The notes under the pieces are model-generated. The model made no database searches and was not told where the DNA came from. It saw nothing but the letters and a program-made list of their open reading frames with translations. From Hypericum androsaemum (lineage: Eukaryota > Streptophyta > Magnoliopsida > Malpighiales > Hypericaceae), in assembly GCA_963995505.1 (NCBI GenBank), contig OZ023196.1, forward strand, positions 10,909,106-10,973,105: 64,000 bases of DNA, given 5' to 3'. Position numbers and translations under genes: made by a program. The number at the start of each line of letters is the position of its first letter. The stretch's first letter is position 1. Below are positions 45,644 through 57,352 of this stretch, in pieces.

Positions 45644-47379
45644 TGTTGAGGTACAAAAATAATACTTCAGGTCTTTGAACAAAGGTGACCGTGTCAGGGT
45701 TCACTTGAAGCATTTGACGTTCGAATGAGGGGTTCGGTAGCCGATTGGACTGGCTCGACCCACTTGGCCGATGTCAACCCGCTATGGGTTCCAAAGCGGA
45801 AGGAACCCGCTTCTAAAAGCAAAGCGGAAGAGGCCGGCGCCCGCTTTCAAATTCGAAGCGGAAGGGGGCCATTGTTGGGTTGGAGCCCGCTTCCAAATCC
45901 AAAGCGGAAGGGGCTGCTTCCAAGCCCAAAGCGGACGACCCGCTTCCAAGTCCAAAGCGGTCGGTCCGTTTCCAACCCGTCTGGGTAATACTCTAAGGTA
46001 AATGATCGTAACTTTCTATCCGAAGCTCAGATCAGGACGATTCAAATTGCTAAGTAAAGATAAGACATAAATCTACAACTTTATAGTTTATGATACCTTC
46101 AAATTCGAAGCAGAAGAAGGTCAAAAGTCTATGACATAATAGAATATATTTTGGGAGGTACACCGGAAGGCTTCCGCTTTGGGAGGCAAACCGGAAGGCT
46201 TTCGCTTTGGTCAAGTTGATTGGGCTTGAGCCCGCTTTGGGGGGTCATTAAGTTACCACCCGCTTTAGGGGGGTCATCGAGTACCGAGCTTCGGGCATTG
46301 GTGATCGAGTACCCGACTTCGGGCATTGGTCATCGAGTACCCGGCCTGGGGTTTGGTCATCAAGCACCCAAATTTGGGCATTGGTCATTGAGTATCTGGC
46401 TTATGGCATTGGTCATCGAGCACCCGGCTTGGGGCTTGGTCATTGAGCACTCGACCTGAGGTACTGGTCATTGGGCACTCGGCCTAGGACCTTGGCATTG
46501 AGTAGCCCGCCTAGCCATTGAGCAACTAGCCTCGGGTTTTGGGAATCCACTTTGGGCTTCAAAGTGGAAGGACCCACTTCATTTTATTGCTCACTTTGGG
46601 CTTCTAAGCTGAAGGGCCCACTTTGGAAGGCAAAGCGGAAGATCTAGGCTGGCGAAAGGAGAGAGGCTTGCTTCGGGTGAGAGGATGGTAGCTTGTGTTG
46701 GGCCTCAAATGCCCGCTTTATTGGGCAAAGTGGAAGGTTGGAACCCGCTTCAAGTTCATGAGTGGATGTCCTGTTGAGCAAGGAGGAGGGGCCCACTTTT
46801 GGGTCGACGGGTGGTAACCTGCTTTGGGTCTAAAAAGCCAGTATTCGGCCTGCTTAGTGTAAAGGGAGTTTGCATTGGGACGGGTGATGGAAGCTCCCTT
46901 GGGCCAACACAATGGCGGCTTGGTTGGAACTTGGGCTTGACATGGTGACTACTTTGGAGAGAATCTGCTAGAAGGTTGAGTCGGCTTGAGCTTTTCCATT
47001 TTAGGCCGGTTGCTTGCCCTACACGTCCATAAGTTAAGCCAAATTTCATGTTGAGTCGGCTTGAGCTTTTCCATTTTAGGCCGGTTAGATATTTTCCTAT
47101 TTTATGTCGGGATCTTCGTACATTGGAGGTGGCTTAGGGTTTCTCAAGGCCGAGGCTGGGCTAGGGCATTCTCTATATAAGGATGGCTTGGGCAAAGGAG
47201 TTGACATCACCAACATAACTACACACAAGAACTATCTTCTTCCCTATCTTTCTCTTAGCTTTGACCCAGCTTAGCGTAGCCCGTTGATCTTTTCCCCCTC
47301 CGCTAGGCCCACCTTTGGACGACCACTCTGGACTGTCTCGGATTTTCTTAGTATTCTTGTACCCTTTTTAGCCGCAACA
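45644..47379 (+). mobile_element. Solo LTR (1736 bp), relative of element A
   Basis: Starts TGTTGAGGTACAAAA and ends GCCGCAACA, flanked by a perfect GTAAT duplication (45639-45643, 47380-47384). Ends, TATA box (TATATAAG, 47174) and the GACGACCACTC motif near the 3' end agree with the LTRs of A. No internal region is present, so it is the product of LTR-LTR recombination. It contains a minisatellite and repeated GCTTTGGG/GCGGAAGG strings. Confidence 0.92.
46225..46520. repeat. Minisatellite inside the solo LTR
   Basis: About nine degenerate units of 27-29 bp with the core TTGGTCATCGAGTACCCGGC. A second, 45-bp duplication (GTTGAGTCGGCTTGAGCTTT...) is at about 46975 and 47052. Confidence 0.85.
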
Positions 47380-47384
47380 GTAAT

Positions 47385-48961
47385 GTTTTTGTCCATATAG
47401 TCTGTGAATAATTTTTTTTGATTTTCTTATCAACACTTACCCTCTCTAAAAATTAGAGAGAGATTCTCTCCACTTTTGGAGCTTTCTTCCCTTCTTTAGG
47501 GTTTTATCACTTGCTGTCTCCTCTTTCCTCTGACACCCACAACCGCCTTTCATTGCTTTAATCTAACATTTTTCTATTTCTCTTTCCTAGATCTAGGCGG
47601 GTATCTCCTACTGTACTCCTAGATCTCGTTATATATGCCTTATTATTGCTCACCCGTTACCCACAAGTCGCACGTTGCCGCTCACCATCTGCTCCCCCTT
47701 ACCATTTTGCTTAGCCTCTACCTCCTCAGCGGTCCCTTCAGCTCTCCTTCTCTCTAGGTCATAGGCCACAACCTCAAACAGAAGCCTAGACAACTTCAAG
47801 CTCATGCCACAATCTACAGTTCAGATGGTCTTCTCGTCATCGTCCTCGCCGTCACCATCCTCTTGGCCTCTTCTACATTGTATGCTCATCCTCTCCTTCC
47901 TCACCCTCGACCTCGCCCTCGCTTGACCTCACCCACAAGCGAAGGAACAAACTCCACAACCCCGACTGAACTCTCCAACTCGCCTTCGCCATCACTTTCA
48001 TGGACTTAGTCCAGCAACCGGTAATCCAGAGGAGGCATTGGTCGGAGACCAAAGGGAATCACTATCAACCACCCCTCTCATTTATTTCTTTGATTTATTT
48101 CTTTTTTTTAATGTCTTTATCTTGTTATTTTTTGTATTTGTTTTACGTTTGTTGTGCTTTTTATAATGTTTGTACTGATTCTAGTAGATAAATTCAAGCT
48201 GCTAAATTTGTATATGGAAGGACTCGTCCGACCTTGGCTCTCATTTGTGTGCACCCCGTATGCATCACAATGCTTGTTAGCATGAAGTTGCATCTATGTG
48301 ATACCCCGTAAATTATATGTTACATCTGAAAAGACTTAAGTTTTTCGATTTGAACTATCCATACCAACAAGGTGCACCTTCTTTTCTGGCAAATATCTTG
48401 AGAAAATTCTAAGATTAAATGTGCTGAACCTGGAGTAGTCTTAGAATAGGTAACCTCCTGGAAAATTTTTGGGATCCGTGCGAGTGAGGATTAAGCAGGC
48501 TAAAAAAATTTGTGCTAGTTTCTGGAATCAGTCGGTCAGATCGCGGGACGTTACAATCTAGTATGCAACTCCATGCTTGTTATCTGACGTTTTGGTCAAT
48601 TTATACCCCATTAGTTCTCTATAAGCTAATGAAGCTCATATTATGAGCAAGATAACCAAATTGACCATCTTGTAGCGTAGTTCCATCATATTACTGGGTT
48701 ATATTACAAGGTCTATCCTCCCTCTTGATCAAAAAATATTAGAGTGTCTATCTTTATGCTATCTAATGTTATGTCTTGGCACTATTCTCTAATGTCATAT
48801 AATCTATTTCTTTAATCAAAGACTTTGAGCCAGATCTTTTAAAAAAATAATAATTTTCTTTTATTTTAACGTAAAAATATTAATTGGTTACTGCTTCATT
48901 ACCACTAAATGAACGAGAAAATTGATATCCTTAAAATACTAAAATAATAAACAAATAGATA
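47385..48961. other. Unassigned sequence, CT-rich then AT-rich
   Basis: 47430-48000 is pyrimidine-rich with several TTCCTAGATC-type strings, and the rest is AT-rich. No stable reading frame or element end was found. An old, unrecognised repeat is possible. Confidence 0.4.
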
Positions 48962-49199
48962 ATTAAATATGGAGTTGGATTTAGAAACGGACACTGATAT
49001 AAAGATTCCGTACGAACGGGAAGCAATATTCACCGTTGATCTTGTGGGTAAGAGAGATGACGTTAATAAATCATCAAGGGTATTTTTGTCTTTTCCAACT
49101 CTCTCCGTCTTTAGTCCCTTCCTTCTCTCCCCTTTTTTTTCTCTGCCTCTCTCCTCCTCTCTTACTCCCTCGTTCTCTTTCCCAATCCTAATTAGGGAT

Positions 49200-49437
49200 T
49201 CAAGGATGAAGACGGAGCCAGGACGACGACGACGACCTCTTCCTCGCCTTGCACCTTCCGGCAACCCATCCCCAGGTATCCGGGCTTGGTGTCGACCTTC
49301 ATGTCGAGGCGGCAAGGCGGGTGTTGAGCATCTCCAGCTTCCGAGTGGCGTCAGATGTTGTGGTCCTTACGGCGACACGGAAGAGGGCTTTCTGAAGGTC
49401 GTCGATGACCTTGAAGGATGCCTCAAGTGGGTTTAGT
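49200..49437 (-). pseudogene. Gene-like GC-rich fragment in the MULE (unidentified)
   Basis: The minus strand reads LNPLEASFKVIDDLQKALFR, VAVRTTTSDATRKLEMLNTR, LAAS before a stop; another frame continues MKVDTKPGYLGMG. The GC content contrasts with the surroundings. This fits a captured host fragment with a frameshift. The source is not recognised. Confidence 0.35.
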
Positions 49438-49864
49438 CCCCCGCATTCGGTAGTGGGCCTCGAGAAGACTGCCGCCCAAATATGTGATTGAATGTGGAAT
49501 TCTGTGGTTGTCGAATTCTAAAATTTAGGTGGTGTGAAATCATTTTTCATGGAGATGGTGTTCGAACTTAGCTTCACTGTCACCATGAAGATGCAATTGA
49601 GGGGCACGTAGAGATGGTTTCGTGGACCGGTGACAATTACTTTTATTTTTCTTATTTTTTAGATAGGTCTCGCTTCGCGGTTTGTGTTCATGACTGAGGT
49701 TTTAATGATGTATATTCATAATTGGGAACTGCAAGAATGTGAATGAGCCAATTCTCGCACCATGAGCAACAGAAACCACTTGGTTATTGTTCACTTATAC
49801 GACCAGCTCAAACTTAGGTTGGTATTTCCACTTTGTTTAAATAGATTTTGATTGTATTCGCATA

Positions 49865-50304
49865 GGTTCGGTTATTACCAAATGGCAGACCAGGTCAAAA
49901 CAAAATTACAGACCCGGTTAATACAAAATTACAGGTTCGGTTATGATAAAATGGCATAGCTGGTCACGATGAATGGTCATGTCCGGTTACGATAAAATGG
50001 CATATCCGATTACGATATAATGACATAATCGGTTATGTTTAAATGACATATCTGGTTATGTCTAAATGGCATGCCGGTTAACATAATAAACTTTATAGCC
50101 GGTTATGTCTAATGGCATGCCCGGGTATGATCAAATGGCATGCCCGGGTATGATCAAATGGCATACCATGTTATGTCTAATGGCATGCCCGATAATTTCT
50201 AATGGCATGCCCGACAATGTCTAATGGCATGCCCGACAATGTAATGGCATGTCCGGTATGACTAATGGTATGCCCGACTATGTCTAATGACTTGCCCGGC
50301 AATG
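49865..50304. repeat. 22-bp minisatellite array, left half
   Basis: Degenerate units such as GGTTACGATAAAATGGCATA and GACAATGTCTAATGGCATGC repeat about 20 times. The right half, after the nested hAT, is at 53522-53790. There are no fixed repeat-and-unique-spacer units, so this is not CRISPR. Confidence 0.88.
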
Positions 50305-50391
50305 TCTAATGGCACGGGCGGAGCCAAAAATTTTGGAGAGTGAGGGCAATATAATTTTTTTCAAAAAGTTCAACGTATGTAATTACAACAT

Positions 50392-52750
50392 TTATAATTG
50401 TCCTCTACGATTACTCATACGTTGAAATCGCTCCATAATAGCTACATTGTCAATACAATCAAATACATCTTTCTCGATATATGTAATTAAATAATCAGCT
50501 AGCAATTGATCTCCCATCTTGTTACGAAGACGATTCTTCAAAATATTCATGGCAGAAAAGACTCTCTCAACACTTGCAATCGCAATCGGCAGTATCAAAG
50601 CTAATTCCAGGAGCCAAAATACCATAGGATAAATGAGATCTCTCTGTGTTTGCACCAACTTTTGAGCCAAAATATCGAACCTTTTTATATCATAAAATTT
50701 ATTATTAGATCTCATGCCAGCAATATAATTATCCAACTGATTATCCATTGTCAAGATATCCAATGACGAAAAGTCAAATGGATAAAACTTAGTCACACCA
50801 ATCAATTTTCTCTTAGCAAAAGCATCAAATAATTCATCCGAACTTAAACATGCCACACCAAGAAGCAATTCAGTATTGATCTCAGTAAACCGACTATTTA
50901 ATTCCTGAAGCTGTGTATCTATAATTGTATAAAAAATATCAACTTGATAATGGTGCAAATTAGTAACCTGGAAATTTTTGCACCGATATCTTTCATTTGG
51001 CTGAAACATATGTTGCATATGTGGAACAATAATCTCACATTCTGTGCAAAATGCTGAAGCTTCTCATAGCAAATAAGTCCACCATATATCTCTTAAATCT
51101 TGCAACATTTATTTTGACACTTTTACTAATGTCATGACTCCAGCAATGTTTTGATCCTTTCATTGTAAAGTCTGTGATAATTCATTGGTGATTCCTAATA
51201 TGCTCTTCATAAGATAAAAATTGAATATAAAGTCAAATGATTGAAGTAACTCCAATAGAGAATTAGCTTCAACTCGTTGAATAGATTCAGTTCCATCCTC
51301 AGCTACGATATCCAATACCTTTATTAGAAAGTTGAAGAAAATTTATTAGCTTTTGTGCATGCATAAATAATTAATAATAATAAAGTGCTTAAAGATATAG
51401 GAATTAACTAATATAAAAATAAACCTCTTAAGAAAAAATATTACCTTGATCATGGAATCAACATTAGTTGTAAATTCAAAAGTGAACCATAATGTGAACT
51501 CCATCTTGTGTCACATGCTCGTCTAACACCAACTTCTTGATTCAAACACCTTCCACTTGCAAGTTCACCATTTTCTAATCCATTGACAATTCTAGCAGCA
51601 TTTTTGTCAAGATATCCAATGACGAAAAGTCAAATGGATAAAACTTAGTCAGACTAATCAATTTTCTCTAAGCAAAAGCATCAAATAATTCATCCGAACT
51701 CAAACATGCCACACCAAGAAGCAATTCAGTATTGATCTCAGTAAACTGACTATTTAATTCCTGAAGCTGCGTATCTATAATTGTATAGAAAATATCAACT
51801 TGATAATGGTGCAAATTAGTAACCTGGAAATTTTTGCGCCGATATCTTTCATTTGGCTGAAACAAATGTTGCATATGTGGAACAATAATCTCACGTTCTA
51901 TGCAAAATGCTGAAGCTTCTCATAGCAAATAAGTCCACCATGTATCTCTTAAATCTTGCAACATTTGTTTTGACACTTTTACTAATGTCATGACTCCAGC
52001 AATGTTTTGAGCCTTTCATTGTAAAGTCTGTGATAATTCATTGGTGATTCCTAATATGCTCTTCATAAGATAAAAATTGAATATAAAGTCAAATGATTGA
52101 AGTAACTCCAATAGAGAATTAGCTTCAACTCGTTGAATAGATTCAGTTCCATCCTCAGCTACGATATCCAATACCTTTATTAGAAAGTTGAACCATAATG
52201 TGAACTCCATCTTGTGTCACATGCTCGTCTAACACCAAGTTCTTGATTCAAATACCTTCCACTTGCAAGTTCACCATTTTCTAATCCCTTGACAATTCTA
52301 GCAGCATCTTGTTCTCTCAAAATACCACGACATCGACGTGATGCCCCAACAATATTTAAGACCACAGCTATCATGTTGAATAAAGATGCAACATGATCAA
52401 TATTTTTAGCAACAACAACCAATGTTAACTGAAGCTGGTGAGCAAAGCAGTGAACATGATGCACATATTCATTCTCCCTCATAATTATACTTTTCAAACC
52501 ATTGAATTCTCCTCTCATATTACTTGCTCCATCATACCCTTGTCCACACAATCTGGACAAACTTAATCCATACTTCATAAATATAAATGTTAACTCAATC
52601 CCTTTCTTGAGTGAAGGAGCAGTTGTTGGTCTCAAACCAGGATCTGAAGGAAGATTCTAAATCAATCTCTACATAAGCTTGCTTAAAATTCCTTTCTGTG
52701 CTTTTAGAACTAGTAACTTTGTCAATAAACCTCTTACCTTTGTCACGTAT
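50392..52750 (-). pseudogene. hAT transposase (DUF4371 plus C-terminal dimerisation), rearranged
   Basis: At 52635-52310: CGQGYDGASNMRGEFNGLKS, HVHCFAHQLQLTLVVVAKN and VRRACDTRWSSHYGSTF, the DUF4371/RNase-H-like core. LDIVAEDGTESIQRVEANSL and ILGITNELSQTLQ follow, present twice because of the 587-bp duplication. C-terminal part 51018-50392: FQPNERYRCKNFQVTNLHHY, FWLLELALILPIAIASVERV, FSAMNILKNRLRNKMGDQLL, the hAT dimerisation signature. The BED/TTF zinc finger and the first catalytic part are missing. A 126-bp intron (51319-51444; AAG|GTAATATT ... AATAAAG|GTATTGG) is visible in one copy. Confidence 0.88.
50750..52307. repeat. Internal duplication in hAT (587 bp and 118 bp)
   Basis: 50750-51336 is repeated at 51606-52192, and 51484-51601 at 52190-52307, both in direct orientation with few changes. 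The second copy lacks the 147 bp between them (51337-51483), which contain most of an intron. The deletion ends share TTCA, suggesting microhomology-mediated loss. Confidence 0.88.
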
Positions 52751-53529
52751 TTATCCATAACTGATCAGAAATACAAAATCAAATAGATTAATATAAATCA
52801 ATACCGCAATAAGGAAGATAATTTCACCAATATTAATACAACAAAATCAAAAATATTAATTATTTGAACATCACAGTAACAGAGAGATGGGAGAATATAT
52901 GAAATAATGTTAAAAATGTGATATACATACACACGACAAAGCCTACCTTCATCGCCCAATAGAATTCTTACCAATTATGAATTTGAGACAAAACCTAACA
53001 ACTAATCCAAACCCTAACCTAATAGAAATAATGCAAACAATGGGGATAGATGTCATATGTGACTCTTTAATCAAAGAAAGAAGAAAAGGTAACTCACCCT
53101 ATTCCAAGTTGACCCCCAACCCATTCTGGTCTGCTTTGGGTTGGACGTTTCGTTTTGTTTATTTTTTATTTTTTGAGGGAGCTCTAGGTTGGTTCCTTAT
53201 ATGAGGAGGAACTGCAATTCAAAATATAACACCGGTGATTCTATTCATAAAGGGAATAGAACTCTTTTGCATATGGTCAAATTCCATTCGAACTAGATAA
53301 CTTGTTTGACATTTGGAATACACACTTTCTTAGGCCCGACTAGCATATGATAAATCGGTAATGGGCTATTCTGATTTCAATTTTTAGGTTGATTAATTTT
53401 TTAGTGGGGTCAATTTCTAATTTTAATGGGGACATACATTAAAAAATATACGTAGTTATCAAACCAAAAAAAATAAGTGGGGGCAATTGCCCCCACAACA
53501 TCCCTACTCCCTCCGCCCCTGTCTAATGA

Positions 53530-53800
53530 CATGCCCGACAATGTCTAATGGCATGCCCGGTTAATATTTTATAAAACTTATAATAAATTATTTAATTAAT
53601 TAAATGACTTGCCCGACAATGACTAATGACATGTCCGATTACGACTGATGACATGTCCGATTACGACTGATGACATGTCCGGTAAATATTTAATAAAACT
53701 TATAATAAATTAATTAATAATTTAAATAATTAATTAAATGACATGTATGTTATGACAAATAACACATATGATTGCGATAAAGTGACATGCCCGATTTATA
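53530..53800. repeat. 22-bp minisatellite array, right half
   Basis: Units such as GACTGATGACATGTCCGATT and ATGGCATGCCCGGTTA continue the array interrupted by the hAT; its periodicity decays into AT-rich sequence after about 53700. Confidence 0.8.
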
Positions 53801-54065
53801 TTTAATAAAATTTATCATTAATTAAATAATTTATAATAAAAAATTTTAAAGATTAAAACAAAAAATATATGTGGCTTCGTGTCACTATCCTTTTCACCCC
53901 TTCCTTTCTCTTCAGCCCCACCAACTGACACATCAGGAGCATTTATTCATTCGCGTCGTCGGTCATTTTTTCTTCCTTTAGCGAGTATCAAATGCAGAGA
54001 CATTTACTTTTTTGTCCTTCTCCCGTACGGAACGAATTATTCTAATCTTTGCGCAATCGAGACCC
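53801..54065. other. Right end segment of the MULE
   Basis: Sequence between the array and the terminal repeat; pyrimidine-rich at 53885-53930. No gene seen. Confidence 0.5.
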
Positions 54066-54304
54066 ATTAAATATTACACCTGAACATTACAGTCTCTAAA
54101 GATTCAAGTTTATATGTGATATTGCACTAAACTTCTCTCCGAAATATTTGATAACAATTTTTGATACATGATTTTTTTTTAAGTCGGTAGGTTAAAACAT
54201 TACTAATTAAGATGTACTTGTTTATAAATAAGTAATATTCATGTACTCAATATTTTCAAACGGATATCTAAAATTCTAACGGATAAAAGATACATTCTAA
54301 AAAA

Positions 54305-54486
54305 TTGGTTGGATTCAGTGGGGACAAGACTTATCCCCACTGAAATGGATCAAGATTTTGGACTTACAGATACGGTTTTTGATGACTGTCAGATCTATAG
54401 ATACGATTTTTAATGAAATCTGATGATTGAAATAAAATCTACTCTGTAGGAACAACTTTTATGTTGTCCCCACTCAATCCAAAACC
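54305..54486. mobile_element. Small MITE, 182 bp, 9-bp TSD
   Basis: TIR TTGGATTCAGTGGGGACAA (54309-54327); right end reverse-complemented TTGGATTGAGTGGGGACAA (one mismatch). A perfect 9-bp duplication, TCTAAAAAA, lies at 54296-54304 and 54487-54495. The TIR core TTGGATTGAGTggGGA resembles the MULE TIR at 16738 (TGGATTGAGTACGGA). Non-coding. Confidence 0.85.
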
Positions 54487-54495
54487 TCTAAAAAA

Positions 54496-56044
54496 AGATA
54501 AAAGATAGAAGAAAGATGCTGACATGCATACAGGCTAGGGGAGGAGCAAATACTTGCAATCTCCGACAAGCTAGTGTAAAGCCTTCCACTAATGCTTCGA
54601 AGTAACGACAGAGATTCCAGGATGGGCCCCACTTTTTTACGTCCCCTTCACCGACGATATTCTCACAGCATGTGGGGCCCAATCCAGGACTGCCGCTTAG
54701 CCTACCCCAACCACGTGTCAGCTCCTCATTCGTTAGCTGGAGTCAATGCATTGCCCAAACGACAGACGGTTTTGTCTTTTAGCTGTCACTCGAGCCCGGC
54801 CGGGCCCGCACCTTCGCAGGCTTGGTGACCGGTCGTTTGGTGGATCTCTTGACCGTTTGGCTCACGTCTTGGCAGCTTCCTTCGCTGTTTCTCACTCGAC
54901 ATGTTTTTGCTGGTAGTGGGACAGTGATTGGCCTGTCGGTGACAAAATCTCTTGCGATTACTTCAAAGATGTAACAGAACAATACATCAATTGTCACATT
55001 TTAGTATTTTACTACTTTATTGGCGATAACCATTTTACCCTTGGTATTTCACGATTTTTTTTAGCATTCTGTGGTAGATTCGGGCCTTCGATAAAACGAC
55101 CCGTCGACCAATCGCATCTCACCCAACTAACATCACTTGCATTTTTTTAATTACACTGAATGGAATGTAGTTCGTGGTTCCGACCAAATATGACATAGTA
55201 ATCCCTAAGTTAGAGTTTGGTGGTGAATTATCAAATATGACATAGTAAATTACATAATCATACTTGAGGAAAGATTAAAACAAATATCACCAAAAAAAAT
55301 TATAGTTCTGACAAATGCAAAGGTCAATTTTAAATTTAAGATAATCAATTTAAACAAGAATATGAGAATTTCACAACCAAAATTTTTATTATCATTAATA
55401 TGGACCCGTAATTCGGACTTCAGGGTGTTGCTGATAATCATTGAAATTGTTTCATCACTAGTTCCATGAAAAACAGCAAGCTATGAGAACCGTTTTTGAC
55501 TCATTTATTTAGTAGAATAAAGTATTGAACCCTTGGGTGTTTGTTAAAAATACATGCTTCTACAAATCCGTGTGAGCTTGCCTCTATTTTGTCTATCTAT
55601 TCCAATTGCTTTATCCTCGGAATATTAAAAATCATACCACATTTACAATAGTTGATCTATGTTACAGAAATCAAATCTTATTCAAAATTTTCGTTTATGT
55701 CATACATGCATATATACTTGCGATCGGTTCAAAATTTTGACACTTTCGCATGAAAATTGATAATATCTTATTTTGGTGGACACCTTTTGCGAAAATAATG
55801 TGTATAGTATATTTTTACTTGATCTACCTAATCTTGAATGACGCGCAAATTAAGAAATGCTCCAAATTTTTATCACAAGTACAGTTTTTGTGCCCGGTTT
55901 TTTTATACTGAGTTTTATTGGAATATGATTTTGATGAGACCCTAATTCTACACTAGATTTACATATACGGTGTAAATAAGCGTATCAATAAATCTCTAGA
56001 ACAAAAAAAAGTGGTCGACAGCAGTTCCATATAGATGAGATAAA
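54496..56044. other. Intergenic DNA; GC-richer patch 54590-54980
   Basis: No gene supported. The patch contains TGGGCCCCAC (54623-54632) and its reverse complement GTGGGGCCCA (54672-54681), similar to TCP-factor sites, and a GC-rich palindrome GCCCGGCCGGGC near 54795. After 54980 it is AT-rich. Confidence 0.45.
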
Positions 56045-56052
56045 TTTTTTTT

Positions 56053-57343
56053 GAAAAATTATTCTCAAGTCCCTCGGATTTGCTTAAATATACTCAAAAA
56101 TCTCCCATGTTTGCAAAATACATACTGACGTCCCTCTTATTTAATTTTATTATACTTTCAGGTCCCTCAATGAGTTTTTTTTGTCATTGCAATGACGAAA
56201 ATACCCTTAAAAAAAGTGCTGACATCATCTCTCCTTCTACCTCGTGAGCGGACAAAAATTGATGATCAAAACTCCTCACGATGAACACAACTTCCTCCAA
56301 ACACCAAATTGCTCCTCCAATCCCAGCTTTCATCATCCTCAACAATCAACACCTGCGTTCATCAATCAAATGAAATTGAGTAAAAACAATGAAGAAATAG
56401 GAGAAATAAATTGAACAACTTCTTCACCCCGTCGCCGCGCCTACGTCACCTGCTGTCTTCGGAATACATCCAACCAGCAGGCCCGCCGCATTCCCTGTTC
56501 CCCAGCCCCGCCACATCATCACCCTCTTCCTAACCTTCTCCTTTCGCGACGACATCGTACTCTGTTGGAGCTCGAAAGCCTTCAGATTTTGGCGGGTGGC
56601 GATGCAACCAGACCCAACCCCTCAGGAACCTCACGAACAGAGCCAATCCCTCTTCTCTAGCCCCACCCAACCCCTAAAAAAATTGACGCTGCCACAGGCC
56701 CAAACTCCTTGCTTATCGACCCCTCCGGACTCCAGAACGGTGGAGGGAACGATAACGGTGAGGATGGGCCGCCAGTGGTGTCTTAAAGAAAGAGAGGCGA
56801 TGGAGGGGGAGTTTAGGGGGTAAGGGGAGAGGCGGAGGCAGAGGCGGGAGGGGCGGAAGAGGAGGGTTTCAGATTTTGGGTCGAAGGCGGATTGGAGAGA
56901 TGGGTTTAAGAAACGGCTAGAGATTGCCAATTCTTAGGTAGTAGAAGAAAAAGAAATGGCGTAGCTTTTTGAAGGATTTTTGGGTATTTAAACTTAAAAG
57001 TCGTATCTTTTTTCTTTATTATTTATGGAGTTACAACTGTGGATGGGCTTGGTGTTTGTTGCAAATTAAATCCAGAAATTGATTTTATTTGATTTTGATT
57101 TAGTGTTGAATTAGCGGAAGGAGGAATGGAGAAGAAGAATAGATGATGTCACCATTTTTTTATTTTTTGTTCTAAGGTATTTTGATCATTTCATTGACAA
57201 AAATGAAAAAAAGCTACTAACGTGCTCCAGGGACCCGAAAGTATAATAAAATCAAACACAAGGGACGTCGCCGTGTATTTTGAAAACAGGGGGGATTTTT
57301 GAGTATATTTAAGCAAATTCGAAGGACTTGAGAGTAATTTTTC
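56053..57343. mobile_element. Long-TIR MULE, 1291 bp, inserted in a T tract
   Basis: Left GAAAAATTATTCTCAAGTCC; right reverse-complemented GAAAAATTACTCTCAAGTCC. The TIRs extend about 190 bp (GGATTTGCTTAAATATACTC, TTTTATTATACTTTCaGGTC). Target duplication T8 / T9 (56045-56052, 57344-57352), i.e. insertion into the poly(A) tail of the LINE relic at 57353. The interior is GC-richer (56430-56930) with a broken Pro/Gln-rich translation (MQPDPTPQEPHEQSQSLFSS), perhaps a captured host fragment; the source is not recognised. Confidence 0.85.
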
Positions 57344-57352
57344 TTTTTTTTT

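Larger units (their letters stand above)
50313..53521 (-). mobile_element. hAT transposon, 3.2 kb, defective
   Basis: Ends CACGGGCGGAGCCA and CTCCGCCCCTG (TIR CAsGGGCGGAG), with an 8-bp duplication TCTAATGG (50305-50312) / TCTAATGA (53522-53529); the array it entered repeats this string, so the TSD alone is weaker evidence than usual. The minus strand encodes part of a hAT transposase (DUF4371 region, then hAT dimerisation domain). The MITE at 4087 derives from this family. An internal duplication and lack of the N-terminal part make it non-autonomous. Confidence 0.92.
48971..54065. mobile_element. Mutator-like element, 5.1 kb including nested hAT, 9-bp TSD
   Basis: A perfect 9-bp target duplication, ATTAAATAT, lies at 48962-48970 and 54066-54074. 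The left end is GGAGTTGGATTTAGAAACGG; the right end reverse-complemented is GGGTCTCGATTGCGCAAAGA. The next 25 bases are also alike (GATTCCGTACGaaCGGG / CGTTCCGTACGGG). The pattern matches the TIR of the MITE at 16738 (GGGAGTGGATTGAGTACGGA...ATTCCGTAGGG). It contains a GC-rich gene-like segment (49200-49437), an array of roughly 22-bp units, and the hAT element 50313-53521. Without the hAT it is about 1.9 kb and lacks a transposase. Confidence 0.8.

Noticed and set aside
48000..48191. 63-codon frame with hydrophobic C-terminus
   Set aside because: Low-complexity T-rich DNA; no supporting signal.
49865..50304. CRISPR-like array
   Set aside because: Degenerate head-to-tail minisatellite without unique spacers, in a plant nuclear context.
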